Source of the DNA: Vibrio tapetis subsp. tapetis
Lineage (GTDB): Bacteria > Pseudomonadota > Gammaproteobacteria > Enterobacterales > Vibrionaceae
Assembly (NCBI RefSeq): GCF_900233005.1
Contig: NZ_LT960611.1
Span: 1,736,001 to 1,800,000, forward strand
DNA: 64,000 bases
Direction of reading: 5' to 3'
The notes below the pieces were generated by a model that did no database searches, had not been told where the DNA came from, and saw only the letters and a list, made by a program, of their open reading frames with translations. A program made the position numbers and the translations under genes. Positions 50,339 to 60,359 of the stretch are shown piece by piece. Within the stretch, counting starts at the first letter, position 1; each line of letters starts with the position of its first letter.

Positions 50339-51079
50339 ATGTCTACAACTGGTCGTATTCATTCTTTCGAATCATGTGGCACCGTCGATGGCCCGGGAAT
50401 TCGTTTTATTGTGTTTTTGCAAGGTTGCCTAATGCGCTGCAAATACTGTCATAATCGTGATACTTGGGATACTCATGATGGCAAAGAAATCACAGTAGAA
50501 GAAATCATTAATGAGTCTAAGTCATACAAACACTTCATGCGTGCATCAGGTGGCGGTATTACATGCTCAGGTGGTGAAGCATTACTACAACCAGAGTTTG
50601 TGCGTGACTTTTTTAAAGCCGCCCAAGCTGAAGGCATGCATACTTGTTTGGATACTAACGGGCACGTTCGTAAGCATACTGAGGTCATTGATGAAATCTT
50701 AGAAGCATCAGACTTGGTCATGCTGGATATCAAACATATGCAAGACGAAATTCACCAAGACTTGGTTGGTGTATCAAACAAGCGTACTCTGGATTTCGCT
50801 CGCTACTTACATAAAATCGGCCAAAAAACTTGGATTCGTTACGTCGTCGTTCCTGGCTATACTGACGATGAAGAGTCTGCACACCTACTCGGTGAATTTA
50901 TTAAAGATATGGATAACATCGAAAAGATAGAGCTCCTGCCTTACCATAAATTGGGCGCACATAAATGGGAAGCTTTGGGCTACGATTATCCTCTCGATGG
51001 AGTCAATCCACCGGAAAAAGAAACCATGGATAAGATCAAATCCATTCTTGAACAATACAACGATAACGTAAAGTACTAA
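50339..51079 (+). CDS. pflA: Pyruvate formate-lyase 1-activating enzyme
   Basis: 246 residues from ATG 50339 ([20 protein letters not shown]); the ATG six bases upstream adds only two residues. It is a radical-SAM enzyme with Cys30-x3-Cys34-x2-Cys37 (CLMRCKYC), and [14 protein letters not shown]. It makes the glycyl radical in PflB. In most enterics pflA directly follows pflB; here a chemoreceptor and an LpxR gene separate them. Confidence 0.96.
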   Translation: MSTTGRIHSFESCGTVDGPGIRFIVFLQGCLMRCKYCHNRDTWDTHDGKEITVEEIINESKSYKHFMRASGGGITCSGGEALLQPEFVRDFFKAAQAEGMHTCLDTNGHVRKHTEVIDEILEASDLVMLDIKHMQDEIHQDLVGVSNKRTLDFARYLHKIGQKTWIRYVVVPGYTDDEESAHLLGEFIKDMDNIEKIELLPYHKLGAHKWEALGYDYPLDGVNPPEKETMDKIKSILEQYNDNVKY

Positions 51080-51101
51080 CGCCGTCAGTCATCGTCATAT
51101 T

Positions 51102-51126
51102 AGCCAGCTTCTTTGCTGGCTTTTTT
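51102..51126 (+). terminator. Terminator of pflA
   Basis: AGCCAGC and GCTGGCT with a 6-base loop, then six T. Confidence 0.87.
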
Positions 51127-51293
51127 GTATGTTGCGTCTAAGCACGCCTTTGCCTTCAGCTTACCTTCTCCTCTGGGGGAAAATTAGCCAATCAGACCTA
51201 ATCCATATTAAAACCGTGTTGAGATCATGTTTCATGGTGTCTAATTACTGTTACTCTATTGCCAGACAAATAAACTATAAATGAGGCCTCCCT

Positions 51294-51794
51294 ATGGAAA
51301 TGACTGACGCTCAACGTCTGATCCTTTCGAATCAATATTACTTGATGTCACGATTAACCCCGGACAATTCAGAAAAGTATCAACGTCTACAAATCATTGT
51401 AGAGCGTGGTTATGGGCTGCAAATGCAAGAACTCAACAAAGAGTTCGGTTGCATCACTGAAGATGAATGTCGTGAGATCATCAACATCATGGAGATGTAT
51501 CACGCGATGCAAGAGTCTAACAAGATGTTAGATGAAGCAGAACGCAGCAACGTAGATCAACGTCGACTAATCTTCTTAGGTTTTGATATTGCATCTGAAG
51601 CTCAACAAGTGAATTACGTTCGTTTTCTTATCGATTCTGAAGGTCTTTACGCGCAGTTTGAAAAAGGTGACCACCATTTCAATGCACAAATGCCGATGCT
51701 AGATAAGTATCGTCGTATGTTAGCAGCTTGGCAGGACTGTCCTCGCCAGTACCACCTGTCTGCAGCTGAGTTTAAACAAATATTCAATGCTTAA
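51294..51794 (+). CDS. yfbU: YfbU family protein (UPF0304)
   Basis: A 166-residue alpha-helical protein ([40 protein letters not shown]). It is the conserved YfbU family of unknown function. No catalytic motif is visible. The start has GAGGCC about ten bases upstream. Single gene with its own terminator. Confidence 0.9.
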   Translation: MEMTDAQRLILSNQYYLMSRLTPDNSEKYQRLQIIVERGYGLQMQELNKEFGCITEDECREIINIMEMYHAMQESNKMLDEAERSNVDQRRLIFLGFDIASEAQQVNYVRFLIDSEGLYAQFEKGDHHFNAQMPMLDKYRRMLAAWQDCPRQYHLSAAEFKQIFNA

Positions 51795-51827
51795 CTGTCA
51801 TCAGACACAAAGCTAACGGCAAACATT

Positions 51828-51863
51828 AAAAAAGCGCTTTGTATTACAAAAGCGCTTTTTTTT
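51828..51863. terminator. Terminator between yfbU and the converging binding-protein gene
   Basis: AAAAGCGCTTTGTA and TACAAAAGCGCTTTT-type arms with A and T tracts on both sides, so usable by both genes. Confidence 0.85.
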
Positions 51864-51890
51864 ATCTCAATTATCTCGCCTAATACGCAA

Positions 51891-52874
51891 TTAAAACTCA
51901 TCACCTCTCGGAGTGCTTTCTAAAAACAAGCTTGGGAGATCTACCTGTTGTTTAATAAGATCATGCTGCAGTAAAAATTTTTGGTCATTTCTCAAGAGCG
52001 TCTTATCGACAGAATTAAAGCCGGTTGCCAAGCCAGAGCTCCTATATAGCAACGTCGCCTGCTCAACACTGATCCCTTGCTCTTTAGCTCCAATGGCTAA
52101 TGCAACTGGCTCATGCTGTAAAATAAACGTCATGGCTTTTTTGTGAGCCGTGATATATGCGTCTATCAGTTCCGCATGCTCCTGAGCAAACTCACTGCTC
52201 GTCACGCTCAGTTGCATCGGGTTAAAACGCCCCTTGGAGCACGATAATACCCTAGCACCCAATGACTTTGCCTTAGCCAAGTTGGCAGCAGAAAGAAGAG
52301 CCGCATCGACCTCACTGTTCATCAATGCGATTAGCGCTTGCTCTTCTGGCATAGCAACCAGGTCTACGTCTGAATCATTTAGGCCAACCTTATTCAATTG
52401 TGCCACCAGCATATGCTCGAACACAGAAGAAGTCGGCCCAGCCACTCTTTTGGCCTTCAGGCTACATACCTCTCCTTGAAATTCAGCGCGAGTAACCAAT
52501 GCCATTACATATTGAGGCCGTGCCACATTTAAAATTATCTTGGCCGTTGGGTTATCGTCTAGTGCCATTAACATTGAAACGGCACTGACGGAGCTTGCAA
52601 TATCCAAAGTTCCTTCGCTAACCGCTCCCATTTGGTCGGTCAGCCTATTATCTTCAACCCACTCCACTTCTGCGTGATGCTTAGAAAACTCTCTTTCTAG
52701 CAAGCCTAACTGTTTCATTAAGATCATTTGCAGGTTAAATGGAGTCGAGACATAACTGACTGCTACGATCTTTTCTTTTGCAGATACATTGCCAGCGAAT
52801 AACAACATCAAAAAACACAATGAAAACTTAGATAACCGCAATACCACGTTGTACCAATCCTTTTGATGAAGCAT
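51891..52874 (-). CDS. Orphan periplasmic binding protein (SsuA/NMT1-like)
   Basis: A 327-residue protein with a signal peptide (SKFSLCFLMLLFAGNVSA). The pattern (VSYVSTPFNLQMILMKQLGL, VSEGTLDIASSVSAVSMLMA, GPTSSVFEHMLVAQLNKVGL) matches the nitrate/sulfonate/taurine and NMT1/THI5-like binding proteins. No permease or ATPase is beside it, so either it feeds a distant transporter or it acts as a sensor. The ligand is unknown. Confidence 0.75.
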   Translation of the reverse strand: MLHQKDWYNVVLRLSKFSLCFLMLLFAGNVSAKEKIVAVSYVSTPFNLQMILMKQLGLLEREFSKHHAEVEWVEDNRLTDQMGAVSEGTLDIASSVSAVSMLMALDDNPTAKIILNVARPQYVMALVTRAEFQGEVCSLKAKRVAGPTSSVFEHMLVAQLNKVGLNDSDVDLVAMPEEQALIALMNSEVDAALLSAANLAKAKSLGARVLSCSKGRFNPMQLSVTSSEFAQEHAELIDAYITAHKKAMTFILQHEPVALAIGAKEQGISVEQATLLYRSSGLATGFNSVDKTLLRNDQKFLLQHDLIKQQVDLPSLFLESTPRGDEF

Positions 52875-53292
52875 CCCAAACTGCCAGCGCCAATTTCAAG
52901 CGGCAAGCAAAAAATCAAGTTGCCGAATGCTATTTAAATAAAGGGGGCATGTCAAACCATTAAATGCGTCGATTAATACGTATTGCTTTGCATAATAAAC
53001 GTAAGCAATGGTCGGATATTACGGCAAAGGCCGTCATTACGAGGTAGAGCCCCCCAAAATTCAGTGTAAGAGCTCTATCTTATTGAAAGAAAAGAAATCT
53101 GATTTTGACATCCCCCGTTTTATAGTCCTATCGCTTTCGTCACCAACGCTCTACATATTGTTTACAATATTTTCCAATTAAATAACGAAAAAACAGGCAG
53201 AATTTAAGATACCTGTCTAACCTTAATTATTGACGGATGTGACATTTTCGCTGTTTCCGTGTCGATAGGACAGGTTTAGAGGGGTATTCGCT
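52875..53292. other. Promoter region of yeaG, no gene seen
   Basis: 418 bases between the divergent binding-protein gene and yeaG. In E. coli yeaGH is transcribed with sigma-S and sigma-54/NtrC. I could not find a convincing -24/-12 element (TGGCAC-N5-TTGCA). The ribosome site AGAGGGG is near 53280. Confidence 0.4.
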
Positions 53293-55227
53293 ATGAGCAT
53301 TTTTGACCACTACCAGGCTCGCTACGAAGCAGCCAAGGATGAAGAACTTTCACTTCAGGATTTCTTATCACTTTGTCGAGAAGACAAAAGCGCTTATGCG
53401 AACGCGGCAGAACGTTTGCTACTCGCAATCGGTGAGCCAGAAATCATAGACACCGCACAAGATCCAACATTAAGCCGAATTTTTTCCAACCGAGTCATTT
53501 CCCGCTACGAGACGTTCAAAGATTTTTACGGTATGGAAGATGCGATCGAACAAATCGTTTCCTACCTAAAACACGCCTCGCAAGGGTTAGAAGAACGAAA
53601 ACAAATCCTTTATCTATTAGGCCCAGTAGGCGGCGGTAAGTCGTCATTAGCTGAAAAGCTCAAAGCCCTAATGGAGAAAATGCCGATCTACGTGTTGTCT
53701 GCTGACGGCGTTCGTAGCCCGGTGAATGATCATCCATTCTGCTTGTTTGACGTCAACGAAGATGGCGAATTACTAAAATCTGAATACGGCATTCAAAAAC
53801 GTTATGTACGTTCAACCATGTCTCCTTGGGCTGCAAAAAGGCTACACGAGTTTGGTGGTGATATTTCGAAGTTCAAAGTCGTTAAAGTACGCCCTTCGAT
53901 TCTAGACCAAAAAGGGATAGCCAAAACTGAACCTGGTGATGAAAACAACCAAGACATTTCTTCACTCGTAGGTAAAGTTGATATCCGCCAATTGGAACAT
54001 TTTTCTCAAGACGATCCTGACGCATACAGCTATTCCGGCGCTTTATGTCGAGCAAACCAAGGTTTGATGGAGTTCGTAGAGATGTTCAAAGCGCCAATTA
54101 AGGTGTTGCATCCACTGCTTACAGCAACGCAGGAAGGAAACTACAACGGCACCGAAGGGCTTTCCGCGTTGCCATTTGATGGCATGATTTTAGCTCACTC
54201 AAACGAATCAGAGTGGCAAACGTTCCGTAACAACAAAAACAATGAAGCTTTCTTAGATCGTGTTTACATTGTTAAGGTGCCCTACTGTCTTCGTGTCTCT
54301 GAAGAGATCAAGATTTATCAAAAGCTACTTGAACACAGTGAATTGTCTCTGGCTCCATGCTCACCAAGCACATTAGAGACATTGGCTCAATTCAGTATTC
54401 TTTCTCGACTTAAAGATCCTGAAAATTCATCAATTTTCTCCAAGATGAGAGTCTATGATGGAGAAACCCTCAAAGACACCGATCCTAAAGCCAAAAGCTA
54501 TCAGGAGTATCGTGATTTTGCAGGGGTAGACGAAGGCATGGCAGGGCTTTCTACTCGTTTCGCCTTTAAGATCCTGTCTCGGGTATTCAACTTTGATCAG
54601 TCTGAAGTGGCCGCTAACCCCGTGCATCTGTTTTATGTCATAGAACAGCAAGTCGAACGTGAACAGTTTCCACAAGAAGTTGGCGAACGTTATTTAGAGT
54701 TTTTGAAAGGCTATTTGGTACCAAAATACGTCGAGTTTATTGGGAAAGAAATCCAAACTGCCTATTTAGAATCTTACTCTGAATACGGTCAGAACATCTT
54801 TGATCGCTACGTCACCTATGCCGATTTCTGGATTCAAGATCAAGAATATCGAGATCCAGATACCGGCCAGTTGTTTGACCGTGGCGCATTAAACAACGAA
54901 TTAGAGAAAATCGAAAAAACCGCTGGTATCAGTAATCCGAAGGATTTCCGAAATGAAATCGTTAACTTTGTATTGCGTGCTAAAGCAAATAATAACGGAC
55001 ACAATCCAGTTTGGACCAGCTACGAAAAACTGAGAACAGTGATAGAGAAAAAAATGTTCTCAAATACTGAAGAGCTGCTCCCGGTCATTTCGTTTAATGG
55101 TAAAACGTCGACCGATGATCAGAAAAAACACGACGACTTTGTCGCTCGTATGATGGAAAAAGGCTACACCAAGAAACAAGTGCGCTTGTTGTCTGAATGG
55201 TATTTACGAGTGAGAAAATCATCCTAG
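53293..55227 (+). CDS. yeaG: PrkA-type serine protein kinase YeaG
   Basis: A 644-residue protein: an AAA+ domain with P-loop GPVGGGKS (110-117) and the PrkA C-terminal kinase-like domain. It begins MSIFDHYQARYEAAKDEELS, of standard length. In E. coli YeaG acts with YeaH in nitrogen and general stress adaptation. Here it is the first gene of yeaG-yeaH-ycgB, a widely conserved trio. Confidence 0.95.
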   Translation: MSIFDHYQARYEAAKDEELSLQDFLSLCREDKSAYANAAERLLLAIGEPEIIDTAQDPTLSRIFSNRVISRYETFKDFYGMEDAIEQIVSYLKHASQGLEERKQILYLLGPVGGGKSSLAEKLKALMEKMPIYVLSADGVRSPVNDHPFCLFDVNEDGELLKSEYGIQKRYVRSTMSPWAAKRLHEFGGDISKFKVVKVRPSILDQKGIAKTEPGDENNQDISSLVGKVDIRQLEHFSQDDPDAYSYSGALCRANQGLMEFVEMFKAPIKVLHPLLTATQEGNYNGTEGLSALPFDGMILAHSNESEWQTFRNNKNNEAFLDRVYIVKVPYCLRVSEEIKIYQKLLEHSELSLAPCSPSTLETLAQFSILSRLKDPENSSIFSKMRVYDGETLKDTDPKAKSYQEYRDFAGVDEGMAGLSTRFAFKILSRVFNFDQSEVAANPVHLFYVIEQQVEREQFPQEVGERYLEFLKGYLVPKYVEFIGKEIQTAYLESYSEYGQNIFDRYVTYADFWIQDQEYRDPDTGQLFDRGALNNELEKIEKTAGISNPKDFRNEIVNFVLRAKANNNGHNPVWTSYEKLRTVIEKKMFSNTEELLPVISFNGKTSTDDQKKHDDFVARMMEKGYTKKQVRLLSEWYLRVRKSS

Positions 55228-55288
55228 TCTGCATGATTTGATGATTTCACCACCAGATAAGGATATCAGTAGGCTAGTGTCTTGAAAT

Positions 55289-55316
55289 GAAACGCAGGAA
55301 GAGTTTTCCTGCTTTC
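55289..55316 (+). other. Intercistronic hairpin yeaG-yeaH
   Basis: GCAGGAA and TTCCTGC arms with a 5-base loop, extended by GAAA/TTTC past a bulged C. There is no T run. It lies in the 137-base gap between the genes, so it may adjust the relative level of YeaG and YeaH. Confidence 0.45.
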
Positions 55317-55364
55317 AGTTCAATCACGGAGTTTGACACTTTGACGTTTCAGAGGGAGTAACTT

Positions 55365-56636
55365 ATGGCGCAATTTATTGACCGTAGGCTCAATGGCAAA
55401 AACAAAAGCACTGTTAACCGACAGCGTTTTCTAAGACGCCACAAAGAGAAGATTAAAGAATCGGTATCTGATGCCGTCAATCGCCGTTCCATCACCAATA
55501 CCGATACCGGCGAAGACATCGCTATCCCGAGTAAAGACATCAACGAACCTGCTTTTCATCAGGGGCAAGGGGGTGTCAAAGACCGAGTCCACCCTGGTAA
55601 CGACCAGTTCTCTCCTGGTGATAAGGTTGAGCGCCCTAAAGGTGGAGGACAAGGCTCTGGAGCGGGAGAAGGCGATGCTAGCCCAGACGGCGAAGGCGAA
55701 GATGAATTCGTATTTCAGATTTCCAAAGATGAATACTTAGATATTTTATTTGAAGATCTAGAGCTACCCAATCTTCAAAAAAACCAAGTCAACAAGATTA
55801 CAGAATGGAAAACTCACCGTTCCGGTTTTCAAACCGCGGGTATTCCCGCCAACATCTCTGTGGTGCGATCACTTCAACAATCCCTAGCAAGGCGAACCGC
55901 CATGACGTCTGGTAAACGTCGAATGCTAAAGGAATTAGAAGCTGAGCTAAGCCGGATTGAAAATGAAGAACCAGCAAAACCACTTATCGAAAATGAAATT
56001 AAAGGCGAGATAGAAAAATTACGCCAGAAAATCAAAAGTGTGCCATTTATAGATACATTTGATTTGCGCTTTAAGAATTACGAAAAACGCCCTATCCCAT
56101 CCAGTCAGGCTGTCATGTTCTGCTTGATGGATGTGTCTGGTTCAATGGATCAAGCCACTAAGGATATCGCAAAACGCTTTTACGTACTGTTGTATTTGTT
56201 CTTGACCCGCACCTATGAAAACGTAGAAGTTGTGTTTATTCGACACCACACGCAAGCCAAAGAAGTCGATGAACATGAGTTTTTCTACTCGCAAGAAACC
56301 GGCGGAACGATTGTTTCAAGTGCGCTAAAGCTGATGAATGACATCGTTGCCGATAGATACCCAAGAAATGAATGGAATATATACGCAGCTCAAGCTTCCG
56401 ACGGAGACAATTGGGCAGATGATTCCCCTAAATGTAAAGAGCTTTTGGTCAATCAACTGTTACCAACGTGCCAGTACTATTCGTACATAGAGATAACACG
56501 ACGTAGCCATCAGACGTTATGGCATGAATACGAGAAGCTACAAGAGACGTTCGACAATTTCGCCATGAAAAACATAAAAACTGTGGATGATATTTTCCCT
56601 GTCTTTAGGGAACTGTTTCATAAAGAGACAGCATAG
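55365..56636 (+). CDS. yeaH: YeaH/DUF444 protein with von Willebrand-like domain
   Basis: A 423-residue protein. The N-terminal half is polar with a Gly-rich segment (residues about 85-110, [12 protein letters not shown]). The C-terminal half is a VWA-like domain with the MIDAS pattern D256-x-S258-x-S260 in [11 protein letters not shown]. It is the known partner of the PrkA kinase. It overlaps nothing and lies 11 bases before ycgB. Confidence 0.94.
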   Translation: MAQFIDRRLNGKNKSTVNRQRFLRRHKEKIKESVSDAVNRRSITNTDTGEDIAIPSKDINEPAFHQGQGGVKDRVHPGNDQFSPGDKVERPKGGGQGSGAGEGDASPDGEGEDEFVFQISKDEYLDILFEDLELPNLQKNQVNKITEWKTHRSGFQTAGIPANISVVRSLQQSLARRTAMTSGKRRMLKELEAELSRIENEEPAKPLIENEIKGEIEKLRQKIKSVPFIDTFDLRFKNYEKRPIPSSQAVMFCLMDVSGSMDQATKDIAKRFYVLLYLFLTRTYENVEVVFIRHHTQAKEVDEHEFFYSQETGGTIVSSALKLMNDIVADRYPRNEWNIYAAQASDGDNWADDSPKCKELLVNQLLPTCQYYSYIEITRRSHQTLWHEYEKLQETFDNFAMKNIKTVDDIFPVFRELFHKETA

Positions 56637-56647
56637 GGAGGTGCGCT

Positions 56648-58177
56648 ATGACGACAACTAAAACTAAAAACAAAATGCTGCCCGACGGACCGGACTGGAC
56701 GTTCGACTTGCTAGATGATTATCACAAAGAAATTAAACGGGTTGCAGAACATTACCGTTTGGATGCTTACCCGAACCAAATCGAAGTGATCACAGCAGAA
56801 CAGATGATGGACGCGTACTCTAGCATTGGGATGCCTATAAATTATCATCACTGGTCGTTTGGAAAAAAATTCATCCAAACGGAGCAGAACTACAAACATG
56901 GCCAAATGGGGTTAGCCTATGAAATAGTGATCAACTCCGATCCTTGTATTGCTTACCTGATGGAAGAAAACACCATCACAATGCAGGCGTTAGTGATGGC
57001 TCATGCCTGCTACGGCCATAACTCTTTCTTTAAAGGCAATTATCTGTTTCAAACTTGGACCGATGCCAGCTCTATTGTCGACTACCTTTTGTTTGCTCGT
57101 AATTACATTACTGAGTGCGAAACCAAACATGGTGTCGATGAGGTAGAAAAACTGCTCGATTCTTGTCACGCCCTGATGAACTATGGCGTCGACCGTTATA
57201 AGCGCCCTGAAAAGATATCCATCGTTGAAGAAAAAGCACGCCAGGAATCAAGAGAAGCCTACCTGCAATCTCAAGTCAATGACCTATGGAAAACCGTACC
57301 ACGTTCAGAAGAAAAAGAAGCTCAAGAGCGTCCTCGCTTTCCCAGTGAGCCGCAAGAAAATATTCTCTACTTTATCGAAAAACACGCCCCTCTTCTGGAG
57401 CCTTGGCAGCGTGAGGTCGTAAGAATTGTTCGTAAAATCAGTCAATACTTTTACCCGCAAAAACAAACTCAAGTAATGAATGAAGGCTGGGCAACCTTCT
57501 GGCACTACACCATATTGAATCACTTGTATGATGAAGGATTGGTGTCAGATAAATTCATGTTGGAATTTCTACACAGTCACACCAGTGTGGTAGCCCAACC
57601 CGCCTACAACAGCCCGTATTTTAGTGGTATTAACCCCTATGCACTCGGGTTTGCCATGTTCCAAGACATTCGCCGTATGTGTGAAGAACCCACCGAAGAA
57701 GATAAACTTTGGTTTCCTGAAATAGCTGGCAGCAATTGGTTGGATACCCTGCATTTTGCTATGGCAAACTTTAAAGATGAAAGCTTCATTAGCCAATACC
57801 TATCCCCTAAGCTAATGAGAGACTTTAAATTGTTTTCTATTAAAGATGACGACCGAAAAAATTACATAGAAATAAGTGAAATACATAATGAGTCTGGTTA
57901 CAAAATTGTGCGAGAAAAGCTAGCCGCTCAATACAACTTAAGCAACTTGGAGCCCAACATACAAGTATGGAATGTGGATGTCAGAGGCGACCGTTCTTTA
58001 ATACTGCAGTACGTCCCTCAAAATAGAGTTCCCCTACATAAAAGTTACCCTGAAGTGCTCAAACACCTGCACCGCCTATGGGGGTTTGATGTCATTTTAC
58101 AGCAAGAAAATGAAACCGGGGGCAACGAAATACTCGGCACTTGCCCAGATAAAGAAAGGTACAGCAGTGGGATATAA
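56648..58177 (+). CDS. ycgB: SpoVR family protein YcgB
   Basis: A 509-residue SpoVR-like protein (WTFDLLDDYHKEIKRVAEHY; HACYGHNSFFKGNYLF; NEGWATFWHYTILNHLYDEG, with a zincin-like HxxxH arrangement across these blocks). The role is unclear; it is conserved with yeaG and yeaH in many proteobacteria and named after a Bacillus spore-cortex gene. The start has AGGGAGGTGC. Confidence 0.93.
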   Translation: MTTTKTKNKMLPDGPDWTFDLLDDYHKEIKRVAEHYRLDAYPNQIEVITAEQMMDAYSSIGMPINYHHWSFGKKFIQTEQNYKHGQMGLAYEIVINSDPCIAYLMEENTITMQALVMAHACYGHNSFFKGNYLFQTWTDASSIVDYLLFARNYITECETKHGVDEVEKLLDSCHALMNYGVDRYKRPEKISIVEEKARQESREAYLQSQVNDLWKTVPRSEEKEAQERPRFPSEPQENILYFIEKHAPLLEPWQREVVRIVRKISQYFYPQKQTQVMNEGWATFWHYTILNHLYDEGLVSDKFMLEFLHSHTSVVAQPAYNSPYFSGINPYALGFAMFQDIRRMCEEPTEEDKLWFPEIAGSNWLDTLHFAMANFKDESFISQYLSPKLMRDFKLFSIKDDDRKNYIEISEIHNESGYKIVREKLAAQYNLSNLEPNIQVWNVDVRGDRSLILQYVPQNRVPLHKSYPEVLKHLHRLWGFDVILQQENETGGNEILGTCPDKERYSSGI

Positions 58178-58230
58178 CCATTTTTAAAAGTCAGTAACCC
58201 TATTTATATGTAAGTAACAACCTCCATTTT

Positions 58231-58258
58231 GCCCATGTCATACCATGGGCTTTTTTTT
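58231..58258 (+). terminator. Terminator of the yeaG-yeaH-ycgB operon
   Basis: GCCCATG and CATGGGC arms with a 6-base loop, followed by eight T. Confidence 0.92.
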
Positions 58259-58377
58259 ACCTAAAATAATTAACGACAAGCATTTGATGCAACTCTATTT
58301 ATAGCCCGTTATATAAATTGTCAATTACGATTGACAAAGAAGGCGTAGGTCGCTTTAATTCAACCATATTTTCTAAT

Positions 58378-58418
58378 ATGACAACAGAGCGAAACAATTT
58401 TGGTTGTTATGTTGTCAT
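58378..58418. promoter_or_regulatory. Nested dyad upstream of the glycosyltransferase gene
   Basis: Outer arms ATGACAACA and TGTTGTCAT are perfect. Inside them AACAA and TTGTT form a second dyad. A further GATAACAACA follows at about 58434. It may be an operator for the glycosyltransferase-deacetylase pair. Confidence 0.5.
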
Positions 58419-58485
58419 AGCTATACTGATAAAGATAACAACAGCGGCAATCCGACTTTAGACTATAGCCAACTGCGGAACTTTT

Positions 58486-59496
58486 ATGAACGACTCACAA
58501 AGCACCTCAAACGTACAATTTGTCCGTGAGAACCCGAATATCATTACTTGCTTATTACCAGCGTATAATGAATCCAAAAACTTACCTCAGGTTGTTCAAG
58601 AAGCATACGACTTTCTAAAAGATTACTGCAATGAAGTTGAGATCCTAATTGTGGATGATGGCAGTGCTGACGAAACGGTCGAGACTGCTAAGAAGCTATC
58701 TCAAGAGTATCCAATTTCACTGGTGAAATTATCGCGTAACTTCGGCAAAGAAATCGCCATCAGTGCCGGTCTTGATAAAGCTCGCGGTGACGTTGTTATT
58801 TTAATGGATTCCGACGGTCAACATCCGTTATCTGTCGTGGAACAATTCATCCATCATTGGCGTGAAGGCTACGATATGGTTTACGGTGTACGTGATAACC
58901 GTGAAGATGAATCTCTGCCAAAACGAGCATTTACCAAAGTATATTACAGCCTGCTAAATCGTATTTCTGATGTTCACATTCATCCCGATGCGGGTGATTT
59001 TCGCCTTATGGGACGAAATGTTGTTGAGGCATTAAAACAACTGCCTGAACGTACTCGTATGATGAAAGGCTTATACGCCTGGGTTGGCTTTAAAACCAAA
59101 TCGGTCACTTTTGAAGTCATCGACCGACTCAGTGGCACCAGTAGCTTCCGCTTCCGAGATTTAACCTCATTAGCGATGACAGGGTTAACCTCATTCAGTA
59201 GCATTCCTCTAAAAATTTGGATGGTTATTGGCGCCGCAATCTCAGCGTTCTCCTTTGGCTACGGCATTCTGATTATGCTAAGAACCTTGATTTTCGGTTC
59301 AGATGTCCCGGGTTGGCCAACACTGACCATTGCCATCTTCTTTCTAGGTGGCATTCAATTGCTGTCTATCGGTATCATGGGTGACTATTTAGCCCGAGTG
59401 TTCTCTGAAGTTAAGAAACGTCCCCTTTATATCGTTGAAGAATACCAACAAAGTAAAGACGAACGTGACGAGACGGAATCGACGAAAGAATCTTAA
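58486..59496 (+). CDS. Polyprenyl-phosphate glycosyltransferase, family 2
   Basis: A 336-residue GT2 enzyme: catalytic domain with CLLPAYNESKNLPQVVQEAY, ILIVDDGSADET, SRNFGKEIAISAGLDKARGD and DSDGQHP (DxD-type), then two C-terminal TM helices (about 235-300). This is the GtrB/ArnC/DPM1-like layout, which moves a sugar from a nucleotide donor to undecaprenyl phosphate. It overlaps the next gene by one base (TAATG). With a YdjC deacetylase it looks like the FlmF2-NaxD pair. Confidence 0.85.
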   Translation: MNDSQSTSNVQFVRENPNIITCLLPAYNESKNLPQVVQEAYDFLKDYCNEVEILIVDDGSADETVETAKKLSQEYPISLVKLSRNFGKEIAISAGLDKARGDVVILMDSDGQHPLSVVEQFIHHWREGYDMVYGVRDNREDESLPKRAFTKVYYSLLNRISDVHIHPDAGDFRLMGRNVVEALKQLPERTRMMKGLYAWVGFKTKSVTFEVIDRLSGTSSFRFRDLTSLAMTGLTSFSSIPLKIWMVIGAAISAFSFGYGILIMLRTLIFGSDVPGWPTLTIAIFFLGGIQLLSIGIMGDYLARVFSEVKKRPLYIVEEYQQSKDERDETESTKES

Positions 59497-60260
59497 TGAA
59501 GAATCTGATTATTTGCGCTGATGACTACGCCATGTCGGCTGAAGTCGATATGGCGATTATTAATTTGCTCGAAAAAAAGCGAATTTCGGCCACCAGCTGT
59601 ATGACCCTTATGCCCGATTGGCTTAAGTCTGCCGAACACCTAAAGCCTTATCAGGCGGATGCTGCCTTGGGTTTGCACTTTGATCTTGGTCACATTGGTT
59701 CTCTAGGCACCTTGATGGCCAATGCTGTTACCAGACGTTCAGACAAACAAGCTCTTTTGCGCACGCTTCAGACTCAACTCGATAACTATGAAGATGCATT
59801 AGATCAAGCGCCGGACTATTTAGATGGTCACCAGCATGTTCATGCCTTTCCTCAGGTTCGTGATGTGGTGCTCGATGAACTATCGAAACGTTACTCAGGT
59901 GGAAAACTCTGGATACGCGATCCTGCCGTTCCCTTGACCGGTCACGACTCCGCCATCAAAGCGGTGGTGATTCAGGCTCTCAATTTGAATTTCAAGCGAC
60001 AAATTCAAGCAACAAAATTCAAACACAACAACGGGTTCGCGGGCTTGTACTCCATTTCTGAGCAAGCTGATTTTGCAACCATGATGGAGGGTTGGTTACA
60101 ATCTTTACCTCATCAAGGTTTAATCATGTGCCACCCAGCAACCTCTGGGGCAAGTGTCGAACACGCCTTAGCTCGAAGTCAAGAATACGACTACCTAATG
60201 AGCGACAGATACCGAGATTTTCTTCTTAAACAAGATATCCACCTAACTCATTTCAAATAG
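59496..60260 (+). CDS. YdjC/ChbG-family carbohydrate deacetylase (NaxD-like)
   Basis: A 254-residue protein: ICADDYAMS (Asp ligand), GLHFDLGH and DGHQHVHAFPQVRDVVLDEL supply the metal-binding Asp/His set of the YdjC family, and MCHPA near the C-terminus completes it. YdjC enzymes remove acetyl from N-acetyl sugars. In Francisella, NaxD deacetylates undecaprenyl-phosphate N-acetylgalactosamine made by the GT2 FlmF2. The overlap with a GT2 gene here suggests the same two steps. ChbG, the chitooligosaccharide deacetylase, is the alternative. Confidence 0.85.
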   Translation: MKNLIICADDYAMSAEVDMAIINLLEKKRISATSCMTLMPDWLKSAEHLKPYQADAALGLHFDLGHIGSLGTLMANAVTRRSDKQALLRTLQTQLDNYEDALDQAPDYLDGHQHVHAFPQVRDVVLDELSKRYSGGKLWIRDPAVPLTGHDSAIKAVVIQALNLNFKRQIQATKFKHNNGFAGLYSISEQADFATMMEGWLQSLPHQGLIMCHPATSGASVEHALARSQEYDYLMSDRYRDFLLKQDIHLTHFK

Positions 60261-60284
60261 TAGTTTAGGCTAAAAAAACGCAAG

Positions 60285-60312
60285 AAAGCCTGCTCAATCG
60301 CAGGCTTTTTCT
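60285..60312 (+). terminator. Terminator of the glycosyltransferase-deacetylase operon
   Basis: AAAGCCTGC and GCAGGCTTT with a 6-base loop, followed by a T run. Confidence 0.9.
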
Positions 60313-60359
60313 TTGTACTTTCCAAAGTTTAACAATACATCGGTTATCTGTAAGAAATG

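Larger units (their letters stand above)
58178..58485. other. ycgB-glycosyltransferase intergenic region
   Basis: 308 bases with the ycgB terminator (58231-58258), then an A+T-rich promoter region with a large dyad (58378-58418). No gene is seen. Confidence 0.4.

Noticed and set aside
51828..51863. Hairpin with AAAAGCGC arms as an integron or repeat element
   Set aside because: Both sides carry A/T tracts and it lies exactly between convergent stops, so a bidirectional terminator explains it.
52875..53292. Sigma-54 promoter for yeaG
   Set aside because: I looked for the TGGCAC-N5-TTGCA pattern and found no good match. Left unassigned.
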